From an uncultured Oscillatoriales cyanobacterium (GTDB lineage: Bacteria; Cyanobacteriota; Cyanobacteriia; Cyanobacteriales; Microcoleaceae), in contig CAITND010000150.1 in assembly GCA_903893625.1 (NCBI GenBank), positions 1 to 35,461 on the forward strand: 35,461 nt of DNA, written 5' to 3'. Positions 24,735 to 32,560 of the stretch are shown here, one piece after another. How positions within the stretch are numbered: position 1 is the stretch's first letter; each line of letters begins with the position of its first letter. A model generated the notes under the pieces. The model was given only the letters and a program-made list of their open reading frames with translations. It made no database searches and was not told the DNA's origin. The position numbers and the translations under genes were made by a program.

Positions 24735-25160
24735 GTGAATGCTGCTGAACAGGCGAATAACGTGGTGGTTGCCAGCAAAATTGCCTCGGTTGTGACTTTA
24801 TTTAAAGCTCAATTTCCCGATGCACGGGTAGATCTTAAACCATGGACAAATGACCCAGAGACGAGGGAATTGGTTGATCCTGATTCTATCGACATTGGTT
24901 TTCACTTTCCCGGTCGCAGTCGGTTATTGCAAAGTCGTTGTATTTTAATTGAAATTCGGTTTTATCATGACCCCCTTGATAAAACTCGCCGTGTTATTGG
25001 TGTGGAAGCAGCCGGATATGATCACCAAGGACAACAGTGGAAAGTCTCTACCATTGAAAATTGGAATTTTGTCGGCAAAACCCAGCCGGAAGCCGAATCT
25101 GCTGAAAAATTAAAACTCTTTTGTCGGCAAATTTTCCAACTCTTTAATCCTAACTCCTAA
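24735..25160 (+). CDS. Conserved cyanobacterial hypothetical protein
   Basis: 141 residues, family not named by me. It begins VNAAEQANNVVVASKIASVV and continues with FPDARVDLKPWTNDPETREL, IDIGFHFPGRSRLLQSRCIL and the stretch IRFYHDPLDKTRRVIGVEAAGYDHQGQQW. The body is strand-rich with many charged residues, no signal peptide and no membrane helix, so it is likely cytoplasmic. GTG is the start because of the ribosome site at 24719-24726. A clean terminator follows, so it is monocistronic. It is divergent from the receiver remnant and kinase genes with about 210 bases between. Confidence 0.85.
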   Translation: MNAAEQANNVVVASKIASVVTLFKAQFPDARVDLKPWTNDPETRELVDPDSIDIGFHFPGRSRLLQSRCILIEIRFYHDPLDKTRRVIGVEAAGYDHQGQQWKVSTIENWNFVGKTQPEAESAEKLKLFCRQIFQLFNPNS

Positions 25161-25167
25161 CTCGTTG

Positions 25168-25191
25168 TGAGGCGTTTACGCCTCAATTTTT
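25168..25191 (+). terminator. Rho-independent terminator
   Basis: TGAGGCG (25168-25174), TTTA loop, CGCCTCA (25179-25185), followed by ATTTTTC. It closes the gene ending at 25160. Confidence 0.88.
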
Positions 25192-25236
25192 CCCTTTATA
25201 ATGGCTTGATAAATTAGGGACAAAAACCACAAAATA

Positions 25237-25586
25237 TCACGAATTAACAACTTTTTTATAAACCAAATCACACCGTTGGGTTTCAACTCCCGTTGTCGGT
25301 TCATATCCATAACGTTCATACAGTTGTACCGCTTCTTTTAATACCGTTGCTGTTTCAATCCAAATTTGTTTAAACCCTTTTGCTTTAATATTTTTTTCTA
25401 ATTCTAATAATATAAATTTTCCTACTGTTGATAATATTTCTCGACTTTATACACATCCACATCTGCACCACAAGGTTCACATCCTAAACCATATTCGATT
25501 AAAATAGAAGCAATTAAATTCGCCGCTTCCTGACGATCCTGCGGTTGCCAATCTCGAATTAAAAAGGTTTGATAGTAAGTTTTCAT
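25237..25586 (-). pseudogene. GNAT acetyltransferase, internally deleted and frameshifted
   Basis: The minus-strand frame from ATG 25586 gives MKTYYQTFLIRDWQPQDRQE, then AANLIASILIEYGLG, then CGADVDVYKVEKYYQQ, and stops at TAG 25424-25422. A second frame then reads VGKFILLELEKNIKAKGFKQ, then IWIETATVLKEAVQLYERYGY and ends VYKKVVNS at TGA 25239-25237. The two halves are the start and end of one GNAT N-acetyltransferase, but the middle, including the acetyl-CoA-binding RxxGxG/A loop, is gone. By comparison with the usual length near 160, about 45-50 residues are missing. The junction is at about 25424. Inactive. Confidence 0.8.
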
Positions 25587-25608
25587 CGTTAATAATATTA
25601 CTAATTAA

Positions 25609-26076
25609 TCATTTCTCCCCTACTTCCCCTGCTCCCCCTACTCCCCCTACTCCCCCTACTCCCCCTACTCCCCCTACTCCGACGGTGGCTCCCCCTGCTC
25701 TCCCTACTTCCCCTACCCCTTGTCCTAAAATATCTTCACAATAATTTAACAAAGTATTAAGGCGATTTTGAATCGGGGTGAGGCGACTGTTAAGGGTAGA
25801 GGGTTGATAGGACGCTTGCAAAAATTTCAGATCCATTTCTAACAGTCGCATCTGTTTATGAGTTTCGGTTAAATAGGATTGAATTATAGACTCAACAGGG
25901 GGATCAAAATCACACTCATTGATCCCCATAATTTGAGTTTGAAAGGTAACTTTTACCTGTTTAAAAGTTTGTTTTAAACAGCTAAGATCAAGAGGAACTG
26001 AGATCACGGTGGTGTGAAGCTGTTTTAAGGTGTTTTGGAACTGGGCGATCGCTTGACAAGTAGATTTTGATAACAT
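25609..26076 (-). CDS. PatD-like protein with a glycine-rich minisatellite tail
   Basis: 155 residues. The N-terminal about 115 (MLSKSTCQAIAQFQNTLKQL and later QSYLTETHKQMRLLEMDLKF, LQASYQPSTLNSRLTPIQNR, LNTLLNYCEDIL) are helical and match the heterocyst-frequency control protein PatD family as I remember it; this is a family call, not a demonstrated function, and nothing else here indicates heterocysts. After residue about 117 the protein becomes GQGVGEVGRAGGATVGVGG and then GVGGVGGVGGVGGAGEVGEK, a low-complexity tail encoded by the 9-mer minisatellite of this region. The conserved part probably ends near CEDIL, so the tail seems to be an accidental extension through a repeat. Confidence 0.65.
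   Translation of the reverse strand: MLSKSTCQAIAQFQNTLKQLHTTVISVPLDLSCLKQTFKQVKVTFQTQIMGINECDFDPPVESIIQSYLTETHKQMRLLEMDLKFLQASYQPSTLNSRLTPIQNRLNTLLNYCEDILGQGVGEVGRAGGATVGVGGVGGVGGVGGVGGAGEVGEK
25617..25722 (-). repeat. 9-mer minisatellite translated into a Gly-Val-Gly tail
   Basis: On the plus strand five runs of CCCCC separated by TACT occupy 25634-25674, with degenerate flanking units on both sides. The minus strand is (GGGGGAGTA)n, four or more G5 tracts with 4-nt loops, a canonical G-quadruplex pattern. Unlike the similar repeat at 5093-5137 it lies inside the coding frame of the upstream gene, at 9 bases per unit, so it adds three residues (GGV) per unit without changing frame. Confidence 0.88.
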
Positions 26077-26446
26077 AATGTTAAGAAATTTGTCTATATT
26101 ATTAAATAATAGACAAGTATTCAGGCTTGATTCAACAGAGGTTTAGTAAAATCCGATCGCTATACCCCCAAGACCAAATGCCGATTTTGAGGGAGATTCG
26201 CGGTTCCTCCTGTTCTCCAGACCTGCTCCTCAGTGAAGGTTAAGCGGAGTTCAAGAGAATGCTATTGTTCTGTTAAGTGCAGTTTACTCCCCGGAGTGAA
26301 AGCGCGGATCGCAACTCAATCAAGTCCGTGAAACTTACCCGTTTCACCAGCTAGAATTTTTATCCCTACCACTGGTATAAAAATATACATAACTCTCGAT
26401 TGCTAGATCATTTTATCAGTATTATTACCCTTTAGGTGTAACTATC
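26077..26446. other. Divergent region upstream of the RelA/SpoT gene, with leader hairpins
   Basis: No gene is seen in these 370 bases. Hairpins that could lie in the leader of the RelA/SpoT mRNA: ACTCC/GGAGT around 26286-26297, extended by flanking T/A pairs, GTGAAAC (26328-26334) / GTTTCAC (26341-26347) with a 6-nt loop, and the small palindrome TACCACTGGTA near 26370-26380. The A+T-rich part from 26360 to 26440 is the most likely promoter zone. Function of the hairpins is unknown. Confidence 0.55.
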
Positions 26447-28717
26447 ATGAATATTGAAATTCTTTCTAAGACTGACCTTGACTATGAATGTAGCATTCCT
26501 GACTGGCTGCAACAGTGTATGGAGATCTCGACGGCTCTAGTCAAATCCGATACACCGCCTACCACAAACGGTGATTTAATTGTGCGGGCGTTTCAATTTG
26601 CCTATCAATTGCACCAAGGACAGTATCGCAAATCAGGAGAACCTTATATCAATCATCCCATTGCCGTAGCGGGTTTATTGCGGTATTTAGGTGGAGATTC
26701 CGCCATGGTAGCGGCGGGTTTTCTCCATGACATTATTGAAGATACTGATGTCACTTCCGAAGAATTAGAACAGCATTTTGGGGCCGAAGTTCGTCATCTG
26801 GTCGAAGGAGTCACCAAACTGTCTAAATTTAATTTTTCCAACACCACAGAACGCCAAGCAGAAAATTTCCGCCGAATGTTTTTAGCGATGGCGAAAGATA
26901 TTCGGGTGATTGTGGTTAAACTCGCTGACCGACTTCATAATATGCGAACGTTGGATTTTCTACCTGAACATAAACAGCGCAGTATTGCCTTAGAAACCCG
27001 TGAAATTTTTGCCCCCTTAGCCAACCGTTTAGGGATCGGTCGGTTTAAATGGGAATTAGAAGATTTATCCTTTAAATATTTAGAGCCAGAAGCTTACAAA
27101 AATATTAAAGAATTAGTTTCTGATCGGCGAGTAATTCGAGAAGAAAAATTAGCCGAACTCGCTCAGGTTCTGCGAGACAGACTGGAGAAAGGGGGAATCA
27201 AATGTTATGAAGTGAGTGGACGGCCTAAACATCTGTATGGCATTTATAAAAAAATGAACCAGAGACAGAAACAGTTCCATGAAATTTATGATATTGCTGC
27301 CTTGCGGGTAATTGTTGAAACCAATGAAGAATGTTATCGAACTTTAGCGATTGTTCATGACGCCTTTCGCCCGATTCCCGGACGTTTCAAAGATTATATT
27401 GGACTGCCGAAACCTAATCGTTATCAGTCCTTACATACGGGCGTTATTGGCAATACCGGAAGACCCGTTGAAGTCCAAATTCGTACCGTAGAAATGCACC
27501 ATATTGCTGAATATGGGATTGCTGCCCATTGGAAGTATAAAGAAAAAGGCAATTCCAATATGGGTCAAGTCACCGGAATGGATGATAAATTCACCTGGTT
27601 ACGGCAATTATTGGAATGGCAAACTGATTTAAAAGATGCTACAGAATATCTCGAAAGTGTTAAAAGTAATTTAGAGTTTGATGATGTTTATGTGTTTACC
27701 CCAGAAGGGGATGTGATGGCATTAACTCATGGAGCCACCCCCGTTGATTTTGCCTATCGCATTCATAGTGAAGTCGGAAATCATTGTAAAGGAGCAAAAG
27801 TTAATGATCGAATTCTTCCCTTAGATACGCCTCTGAAAAATGGCGATATTGTGGAAATATTAACCCAGAAAAATATTCGCCCCAGTTTAGATTGGTTGAA
27901 TTTCGTTAAAACCAGTACGGCTAAAAACCGAATTCGTCAGTGGTATAAGCGATCGCACCGAGATGAAAATATCGCCCGGGGACGGGAATTATTAGAAAAA
28001 GAAATGGGGAAAAATGGCTTTGAATCCCTACTCAAATCTGAACCCATGCTTTCCGTTTCCAAGCGCTGTAATTATCACAGTGTTGATGATTTATTAGCGG
28101 CATTAGGTTATGGGGAAATCACCTTAAATTTAGTCGTCAATCGTCTGCGGGATGTGGTGAAATCCCAAAGTCAAATTCAAACGGTTTCCCAAGAACTCAC
28201 CACCACTTCTTTACAAGTTCCTAATCTACCTTCGGCTTCTCCCCTTCCCTCTTCTTCTCCGAGTAATTCTCCAATTACGGGTGTAGAAGGGTTACTCTAT
28301 CATATTGCTGGGTGTTGTAATCCGATTCCAGGGGAACCAATTATTGGTGTTGTGACTCGAACAAAAGGGATTTCAATTCATCAACAAGGATGTTCTAATA
28401 CCTTAACAGTTGAGGGAGAACGCTTTGTTCCTGTGAGTTGGAATCCTAATTATCAGCATGGCGGACGTCCTCAAACCTATGCGGTCAATATTTCAATTGA
28501 AGTCTTAGATCGGGTGGGAGTTTTGAATGATATTCTCTCCCGATTGAAAGATAATAATATTAACGTTTGTAGCGCTCAAGTTAAAACATTTCCCGATGCG
28601 CCCGCGTTAATTGAGTTAGGAATTGAAATTTGCGATCAAGAGCAATTTGAACGCACTTGTACCCAAGTTAAAAACATCAGTGATGTGTTAAATTTGCGTC
28701 GAATTAATAGCAAATGA
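26447..28717 (+). CDS. Bifunctional (p)ppGpp synthetase/hydrolase (RelA/SpoT family)
   Basis: Makes and degrades the alarmone (p)ppGpp in the stringent response; cytoplasmic. 756 residues, normal long RSH length. Seen: HD hydrolase domain with GFLHDIIEDTD (His94, Asp95) and ADRLHNMRTL, synthetase domain with GRFKDYIGLPKPNRYQSLHT, TGS domain DVYVFTPEGDVMALTHGATP near 425, and a C-terminal ACT domain (EVLDRVGVLNDILSRLKDNNIN). The hydrolase HDxxED residues are intact, so hydrolysis is expected; both activities look present. A Pro/Ser-rich linker (SASPLPSSSPSNSP) lies between the TGS part and the zinc-finger/CC and ACT part, containing GCCNPIPGEPI. ATG 26447 follows a long leader. It is followed by a MITE-like region, so it is likely monocistronic. 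Confidence 0.97.
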   Translation: MNIEILSKTDLDYECSIPDWLQQCMEISTALVKSDTPPTTNGDLIVRAFQFAYQLHQGQYRKSGEPYINHPIAVAGLLRYLGGDSAMVAAGFLHDIIEDTDVTSEELEQHFGAEVRHLVEGVTKLSKFNFSNTTERQAENFRRMFLAMAKDIRVIVVKLADRLHNMRTLDFLPEHKQRSIALETREIFAPLANRLGIGRFKWELEDLSFKYLEPEAYKNIKELVSDRRVIREEKLAELAQVLRDRLEKGGIKCYEVSGRPKHLYGIYKKMNQRQKQFHEIYDIAALRVIVETNEECYRTLAIVHDAFRPIPGRFKDYIGLPKPNRYQSLHTGVIGNTGRPVEVQIRTVEMHHIAEYGIAAHWKYKEKGNSNMGQVTGMDDKFTWLRQLLEWQTDLKDATEYLESVKSNLEFDDVYVFTPEGDVMALTHGATPVDFAYRIHSEVGNHCKGAKVNDRILPLDTPLKNGDIVEILTQKNIRPSLDWLNFVKTSTAKNRIRQWYKRSHRDENIARGRELLEKEMGKNGFESLLKSEPMLSVSKRCNYHSVDDLLAALGYGEITLNLVVNRLRDVVKSQSQIQTVSQELTTTSLQVPNLPSASPLPSSSPSNSPITGVEGLLYHIAGCCNPIPGEPIIGVVTRTKGISIHQQGCSNTLTVEGERFVPVSWNPNYQHGGRPQTYAVNISIEVLDRVGVLNDILSRLKDNNINVCSAQVKTFPDAPALIELGIEICDQEQFERTCTQVKNISDVLNLRRINSK

Positions 28718-28767
28718 ATATCTAACCTCCATTAACAAGGAGGGAATTCGACTTCAAAGTCCCCCTG

Positions 28768-28990
28768 GAAAAAGCCCCAGGGCTGTTTCATTTTCGATCA
28801 CAAACTTCGTGTTACCTCTCCCCCAACCCCTCTCCTACAAGGAGAGGGGAGAAGAATTCTCGATCTTAAATCTCCCAGATATTTAAAAATACTTATTCCT
28901 CCCCCTTCCCTTGTAGGGAAGGGGGTTGGGGGGTTAGGTCATACAATTTCTAAGAGATAATCAAACAGCCCTGCCTTTTTTGATCAACAA
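28768..28990. mobile_element. MITE-like element with long imperfect inverted repeats
   Basis: The ends are inverted: CAGGGCTGTTTCATT at 28778 on the left, and AATCAAACAGCCCTG ending at 28983 on the right; resemblance extends into flanking AAAAAG/CTTTTTT. Further inside are the C/G-rich arms ACCTCTCCCCCAACCCCTCT on the left (from about 28812) and GGGGGTTGGGGGGTTAGGT on the right, again inverted relative to each other. Each side also folds by itself: CCCTCTCC-TACAA-GGAGAGGG and CCCCCTTCCC-TTGTA-GGGAAGGGGG. No coding capacity. It occupies most of the gap between the RelA/SpoT gene and the hydrolase. Confidence 0.7.
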
Positions 28991-29083
28991 TATATATTAG
29001 TCTCTTTCGACAAAAAAGTTAGGGTGGGGTTCTCCATCAAATTCATCTATTATATAAATATAGCGTTTACAAATCTTCATACA

Positions 29084-29983
29084 ATGACAGCAACCACTCC
29101 CCCAAAAACAGCAACAACCCTATTTGAACCCCTAACCTGGACATGGAAAGGACATCAAATTCAGTACACCGTTCAGGGAAGTGGACATCCCCTTGTCCTG
29201 ATTCATGGGTTTGGTGCGTCTATTGGACATTGGCGTCATAATATTCCCGTTTTAGCCGAGGGAGGATATCGCGTTTTTGCCTTAGATTTATTAGGATTTG
29301 GTGCTTCTGCTAAACCTATTCTGGATTATAGTTTAGAATTATGGGAAGAATTACTGACGGATTTTTGGGCAGAAAATATTAAACAACCCGCTATTTTTAT
29401 TGGTAATTCTATCGGGGCATTATTAAGTTTAATCATGGTTGCCCAGCATCCTGAAATTTCCTCTGGGGCTGTTTTACTCAATTGTGCAGGAGGATTAAAT
29501 CATCGCCCCGAAGAATTGAATTTACCCCTACGAATGATCATGGGATTATTCACAAAATTGGTTAGTTCTCCTATAATTGGGTCGTTTATATTTAATCAAG
29601 TTCGACAAAAGCATCGAATTCGGAATACATTACGACAAGTTTATGGCAATCAAGAAGCGATTACTGAGGAATTAATAGAGCTATTATATACTCCTTCCAA
29701 TGATATTGGTGCTCAACAAGTCTTTGCTTCTATTTTAACCGCCCCTCCTGGCCCCCATCCTTCAGAATTATTACCCCATATTCAAAAACCGTTATTAATT
29801 ATTTGGGGAGAAACTGATCCTTGGACACCGATTACAGGGGCAAAAATTTATCAAGATTTAGCTAAAATTAGTGAATCTGTTGAGTTTATTTCAATTCCAA
29901 ATACAGGTCATTGTCCCCATGATGAACGTCCTGAACAAGTGAATCCTATTATTTTGAATTGGTTAAACCAACATTCTTTTTAA
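29084..29983 (+). CDS. Alpha/beta hydrolase
   Basis: 299 residues of the alpha/beta hydrolase fold. Seen: strand-turn VLIHGFGASIGHWRHNI (oxyanion-hole side), the nucleophile elbow FIGNSIGALLS with Ser as nucleophile (G-N-S-I-G), the acid-bearing IWGETDPWTP, and the catalytic His in NTGHCPHDERPEQ. All triad members are present, so it should be active. It resembles cyanobacterial hydrolases of the haloalkane-dehalogenase/epoxide-hydrolase-like branch and pheophytinase-like proteins; the substrate cannot be assigned. Chosen start ATG 29084 (MTATTPPKTATTLF) rather than GTG 29024, since the extension is AT-rich with no conserved features. Confidence 0.92.
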   Translation: MTATTPPKTATTLFEPLTWTWKGHQIQYTVQGSGHPLVLIHGFGASIGHWRHNIPVLAEGGYRVFALDLLGFGASAKPILDYSLELWEELLTDFWAENIKQPAIFIGNSIGALLSLIMVAQHPEISSGAVLLNCAGGLNHRPEELNLPLRMIMGLFTKLVSSPIIGSFIFNQVRQKHRIRNTLRQVYGNQEAITEELIELLYTPSNDIGAQQVFASILTAPPGPHPSELLPHIQKPLLIIWGETDPWTPITGAKIYQDLAKISESVEFISIPNTGHCPHDERPEQVNPIILNWLNQHSF

Positions 29984-29997
29984 CTCCAATAAAGTCG

Positions 29998-30014
29998 GGT
30001 GGGCTCTGCCCACC
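29998..30014 (+). repeat. GGTGGGC-TCT-GCCCACC hairpin
   Basis: A perfect 7-bp stem with a 3-nt loop 15 bases after the hydrolase stop and 29 before the next start. The word is a recognisable dispersed palindrome of cyanobacterial intergenic DNA. No T-run, so termination is uncertain. Confidence 0.8.
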
Positions 30015-30042
30015 TTCTCAATAAAAAAATTGATAAAACATT

Positions 30043-31260
30043 ATGGGAATCGGAAACTACCAGCGTCAAAGCCAATACTTTAATAATCCCCAAATTGATA
30101 AACCTTTAGAAGAAATTTACTCAGATTTAGATAGCTGGACAAATGAAATTTTTGAACAAGAAGCAGATCGGTTTGAAAGCGTTAATTTTTCTGTTGTTCT
30201 TCCGCCTTTATTCTATGAAGGTAAATTTATTAAAGGATTTTATTTTAGTGAATCCGTAGATTTATTAAATAAACTTTTACCTCAACTTTCCGATTTTTTC
30301 TTTTCAATGGCTAATTCTCAGTGGTGTTCCTACCCTTGGTCTAATACCGCCGATGCTTATTCCTGTTTATATCATAATCTATCCCGTGCAGATTGGTTTA
30401 GAAAAACCTATCCGCAACGGGCAAATAAAGTTTTAATTCCGGTTTCTGATTCAGATTTTATTCATGAATATTTAATTGCACCTCAGCCTATTAACATCAA
30501 AGATATTGATGTTTTGTGTGTGTCTCGGTTGTCTCCTGTCAATAATCTCCCTGTAATTGCCAAGGCGTTAAAAATCTATCGAAAGAAATATAATAAACTC
30601 TTAAAAATGACATTAATTTTAGAGCATTATTTTGACCTAAATTCTATCCATTTACTCAGTGGAGAAGCTCAATTAGAATGGCAAAAAATTAAAAATATTT
30701 TAGTCAATTCTTTAGATTCTATTCAGGTTATTTCCCAGGTTGACTATTATCAAGAAATGCCCCTCTATTATTCTCGGTCTAAAGTTTGCCTCCTGGGTTC
30801 TCTTTTAGAAGGAAAAAATCGGAGTCTTTCAGAAGCAATGAGTTGTAATATTCCGGTGATTTGTTTTCAAGAGTTGAATCAATACGCAAGAGGTGAAGAT
30901 GAAATAGTTCCTCCAGAATCAGGATTATTATCTGCATTTGATCCCGAATCTTTGGCAGATACTCTGCATACAGCCTTAGAAAATTTAACGGCTTTTCAAC
31001 CTCGTCTCAATTATTTAAAATATCAAGGAAGAAAAAAGTTTTTTAATACCTGCTTAGATAGTTTCTCTTACTATGCGAACATCATTCCTGACTATATTCT
31101 AGGACAAGCCTATAATAATTTGTGGTTGGATTTAGCAGTCCAACAGAATTATCAAATTAGTATTCATGATTTTTTGTATGGGCGTTCTCCGCGATCGCAT
31201 TTTCAAGGATTAGTTAATATTTATAAGTGTTTGAATGAATGGATTAGAACTCAAGGTTAA
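30043..31260 (+). CDS. Glycosyltransferase, GT4-like (group 1)
   Basis: 405 residues. The C-terminal half shows the group 1 pattern: nucleotide-sugar-binding start DVLCVSRLSPVNNLPVIAKA, then a helix-strand series to VISQVDYYQEMPLYYSRSKV, and the donor-binding block SLLEGKNRSLSEAMSCNIPVI with GLLSAFDPESLADTL. The E-x7-E motif is readable as E(GKNRSLS)E. The N-terminal half (YNHP.. PPLFYEGKFIKG) is less conserved and likely binds the acceptor. Soluble, no membrane helices. It is spaced 60 bases from the hydrolase, same strand, so co-transcription is possible despite the hairpin. Acceptor unknown; cell-surface polysaccharide is an inference. Confidence 0.85.
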   Translation: MGIGNYQRQSQYFNNPQIDKPLEEIYSDLDSWTNEIFEQEADRFESVNFSVVLPPLFYEGKFIKGFYFSESVDLLNKLLPQLSDFFFSMANSQWCSYPWSNTADAYSCLYHNLSRADWFRKTYPQRANKVLIPVSDSDFIHEYLIAPQPINIKDIDVLCVSRLSPVNNLPVIAKALKIYRKKYNKLLKMTLILEHYFDLNSIHLLSGEAQLEWQKIKNILVNSLDSIQVISQVDYYQEMPLYYSRSKVCLLGSLLEGKNRSLSEAMSCNIPVICFQELNQYARGEDEIVPPESGLLSAFDPESLADTLHTALENLTAFQPRLNYLKYQGRKKFFNTCLDSFSYYANIIPDYILGQAYNNLWLDLAVQQNYQISIHDFLYGRSPRSHFQGLVNIYKCLNEWIRTQG

Positions 31261-31276
31261 GATGAAAGAAGTGTGG

Positions 31277-31323
31277 AACAGGCATCTTGCCTGTTAAGTT
31301 GTTAAGTTGTTAAGTTGTTAAGT
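31277..31323 (+). repeat. Palindrome AACAGGC...GCCTGTT plus a GTTAAGTT octamer run
   Basis: AACAGGC (31277-31283), ATCTT, GCCTGTT (31289-31295) is a 7-bp hairpin, immediately followed by three exact GTTAAGTT units and a partial fourth (31293-31323). Both types are dispersed cyanobacterial repeats. They fill the gap of about 100 bases before the cyclase gene. Confidence 0.85.
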
Positions 31324-31361
31324 AGGGTGTCCCTAAACCCGAAACCTAACACCCAATTAAA

Positions 31362-32066
31362 ATGATGAAAACAATTAATTACCGCAAAATTATTGATTTA
31401 ACTCATAATATTGATCCTAATATTCCTTTATGGCCCGGTGATCCTCCGGTTCAAATAGAAACCGTTGCGGATTTTTCAACATCAGGATATTATTTAAGAG
31501 GATTTTCTATGGGAGAACATAGCGGAACTCATTTGAACGCTCCCAAAAGTTTTTATGAAGATGGAATCGGAATTGATGAATATTCCCCTGAGTCTTGTAT
31601 TCTTCCCGCCGTTGTGATTGATATTCGAGAAAAAACTACCTTAGATCCTGATTCAATTTTAACTTTAAATGATATTGAAGCTTGGGAAAAACAGCATCAG
31701 ATTATTCCTGAAAATAGTATGGTTTTACTCTATACAGGTTGGCAAGAAAAATGGCATGATCCTGTAGCTTTTTTGAATGTTGATCAACAGGGAAAACTGC
31801 ACTTTCCAGGGTTTGGAAGTGAGGCGACTCAATTTTTAATCGAACAGAGGCATATTAGGGGAGTAGGAATTGATACTCATGGCGTTGATCCGGGTTTTGA
31901 TGATGGTTTTACAACTAATAAACTGATTTTAAAAAACAATGGTTTTGTGTTAGAGAACTTGACAAATCTTGATCAACTTCCCGCCACTGGAATTACCTTA
32001 ATTATCGGTATTTTAAAATTAACAGGGGGTTCGGGATCACCTGTTTCTGTTTTAGCTTTAATTTAA
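31362..32066 (+). CDS. Cyclase-family hydrolase (kynurenine formamidase-like, PF04199)
   Basis: 234 residues. Metal-dependent hydrolase fold. Seen: DLTHNIDPNIPLWPGDPP at the N-terminus and the metal motif region MGEHSGTHLNAP near 50-61. The family motif is HxGTHxDxP; here His53 and His57 are present, but the third position is Asn59 in place of Asp. Downstream GIDTHGVDPGF and a C-terminal LIIGILKLTGGSGSPVSVLAL are typical. The substitution may alter metal binding or merely mark a subfamily. The true start could be ATG 31362 or the next codon (31365). It stands alone, with palindromic repeats upstream. Confidence 0.88.
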   Translation: MMKTINYRKIIDLTHNIDPNIPLWPGDPPVQIETVADFSTSGYYLRGFSMGEHSGTHLNAPKSFYEDGIGIDEYSPESCILPAVVIDIREKTTLDPDSILTLNDIEAWEKQHQIIPENSMVLLYTGWQEKWHDPVAFLNVDQQGKLHFPGFGSEATQFLIEQRHIRGVGIDTHGVDPGFDDGFTTNKLILKNNGFVLENLTNLDQLPATGITLIIGILKLTGGSGSPVSVLALI

Positions 32067-32119
32067 ACTCTCATAGATGCCTTTCTCAACTATTGATTTT
32101 GGAATTATATCACAGCAGT

Positions 32120-32560
32120 TTATTCCAGATGTTCAATCTGGCTATTAGAAATTAATTTATTAAGTTGGCTGGCAACATCAGTTCTATGACATCGATGAAA
32201 ATTCATTTCAGCACACAACAATAAAACCGTTCCTTTTTCAGCGAGTTCTGCAACTTCTTTTAACGCGAACTCTGCTTCTTCTGGGTTGGGTGGAATCCAG
32301 TTTTGCTTGCCTGATGTATTGCCTAAAGCAGTTTTAGAAATGTATTGGACGTTATGAGTTTCACAGACTTCCTCTAATTTATTCCTGTGCCAATTATAGC
32401 TCCAAGCACGGGGACTTATTCTGACATCGATTACGAAATTAACCTGATACTTGTCCAGGTATTCTAAGAATTGATCATGGTTTTTTCGGTTTCCATATCC
32501 AAAAGTTAGGATAAGCCCCTTGTTTAATTTTGATTTTTTAGTTCTCTTTTGGGTTTTCAT
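32120..32560 (-). CDS. DUF488 family protein
   Basis: 146 residues. A basic start (MKTQKRTKKSKLNKGLI) is followed by LTFGYGNRKNHDQFLEYLDK, the conserved VIDVRISPRAWSYNW and the signature LLLCAEMNFHRCHRTDVASQL, with the Cys and the CHR motif intact. The family is small, of unknown activity. The start overlaps the end of the upstream gene by 23 bases, so the two are translationally coupled and probably act together. The tail is short (SNSQIEHLE). Confidence 0.9.
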   Translation of the reverse strand: MKTQKRTKKSKLNKGLILTFGYGNRKNHDQFLEYLDKYQVNFVIDVRISPRAWSYNWHRNKLEEVCETHNVQYISKTALGNTSGKQNWIPPNPEEAEFALKEVAELAEKGTVLLLCAEMNFHRCHRTDVASQLNKLISNSQIEHLE

